Below, piece by piece: positions 5,996 to 6,021 of a DNA stretch of 6,021 nucleotides. Both the position numbers and the translations under genes were made by a program. This DNA comes from Pseudomonadota bacterium. GTDB taxonomy: Bacteria; Desulfobacterota; Desulfovibrionia; Desulfovibrionales; Desulfovibrionaceae. Position 1 is the stretch's first letter. Each line of letters begins with the position of its first letter. The notes under the pieces were generated by a model that saw only the letters and a program-made list of their open reading frames with translations, ran no database searches and was not told the origin of the DNA. The DNA lies in the NCBI GenBank assembly GCA_023433925.1, contig JAEYTO010000100.1:1-6021 (forward strand), given 5' to 3'.

Positions 5996-6010
5996 CGGAC
6001 CGCCAGTCCG
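5996..6010 (+). other. short hairpin downstream of cheY
   Basis: CGGAC (5996-6000) and GTCCG (6006-6010) form a perfect five-base stem with a CGCCA loop, 11 bases after the cheY stop. The next bases, AAACGAGCCGG, contain no T-run, and the window ends. It may be an attenuating hairpin between operon genes or chance; a terminator call is not supported. Confidence 0.25.
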
Positions 6011-6021
6011 AAACGAGCCGG

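Noticed and set aside
1..6021. CRISPR array, tRNA/rRNA, insertion sequence, toxin-antitoxin or defence locus
   Set aside because: No regularly spaced repeats with unique spacers, no tRNA- or rRNA-like stretches, no transposase or integrase motifs, and all large genes are accounted for by housekeeping or signalling families.

Overview
This 6,021-base window is GC-rich chromosomal DNA. It probably comes from a free-living, motile, Gram-negative bacterium of the Desulfovibrio type (Desulfobacterota). That is inferred from codon use, from the style of the PAS/GAF sensor kinase with a Cys-rich PAS insert, from the intergenic palindromic repeats, and from a plausible sigma-54 promoter in front of cheY. 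No 16S or other phylogenetic marker is present, so the assignment is tentative.

Layout from left to right. (1) Positions 2-1780, plus strand: the 3' part of a cytoplasmic protein carrying the end of a cyclic-nucleotide-binding-like domain, a CBS pair, a GlnD-like nucleotidyltransferase domain (DUF294) and its C-terminal helical domain. Its 5' end lies outside the window, and the edge starts with a run of ten G. (2) Positions 1781-2095: a non-coding gap between convergent genes, filled by two diverged tandem copies (period 89) of a hairpin-forming repeat and, next to the kinase stop codon, another hairpin. (3) Positions 2096-3976, minus strand: a soluble PAS-GAF-PAS-HisKA_2-HATPase histidine kinase. 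(4) Positions 3977-4276: a 300-base divergent intergenic region with little recognisable content. (5) Positions 4277-5425, plus strand: a family 3 glycoside hydrolase of the NagZ (beta-N-acetylglucosaminidase) type with an N-terminal hydrophobic export signal or anchor. (6) Positions 5426-5594: a leader with a good sigma-54 candidate. (7) Positions 5595-5984, plus strand: a complete CheY, followed by a short hairpin at the right edge.

The genes do not form one operon. The first two converge, the kinase and the glycosidase diverge, and cheY has its own probable promoter. Two are phosphotransfer signalling proteins (kinase and CheY), one is a probable nucleotide-signal or metabolite-regulated nucleotidyltransferase, and one is a cell-wall glycosidase. 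Nothing in the window shows that the kinase phosphorylates this CheY. I see no mobile element, CRISPR array, tRNA, rRNA, toxin-antitoxin or defence system. This looks like an ordinary chromosomal region with a few points worth checking, not a new multi-gene system.
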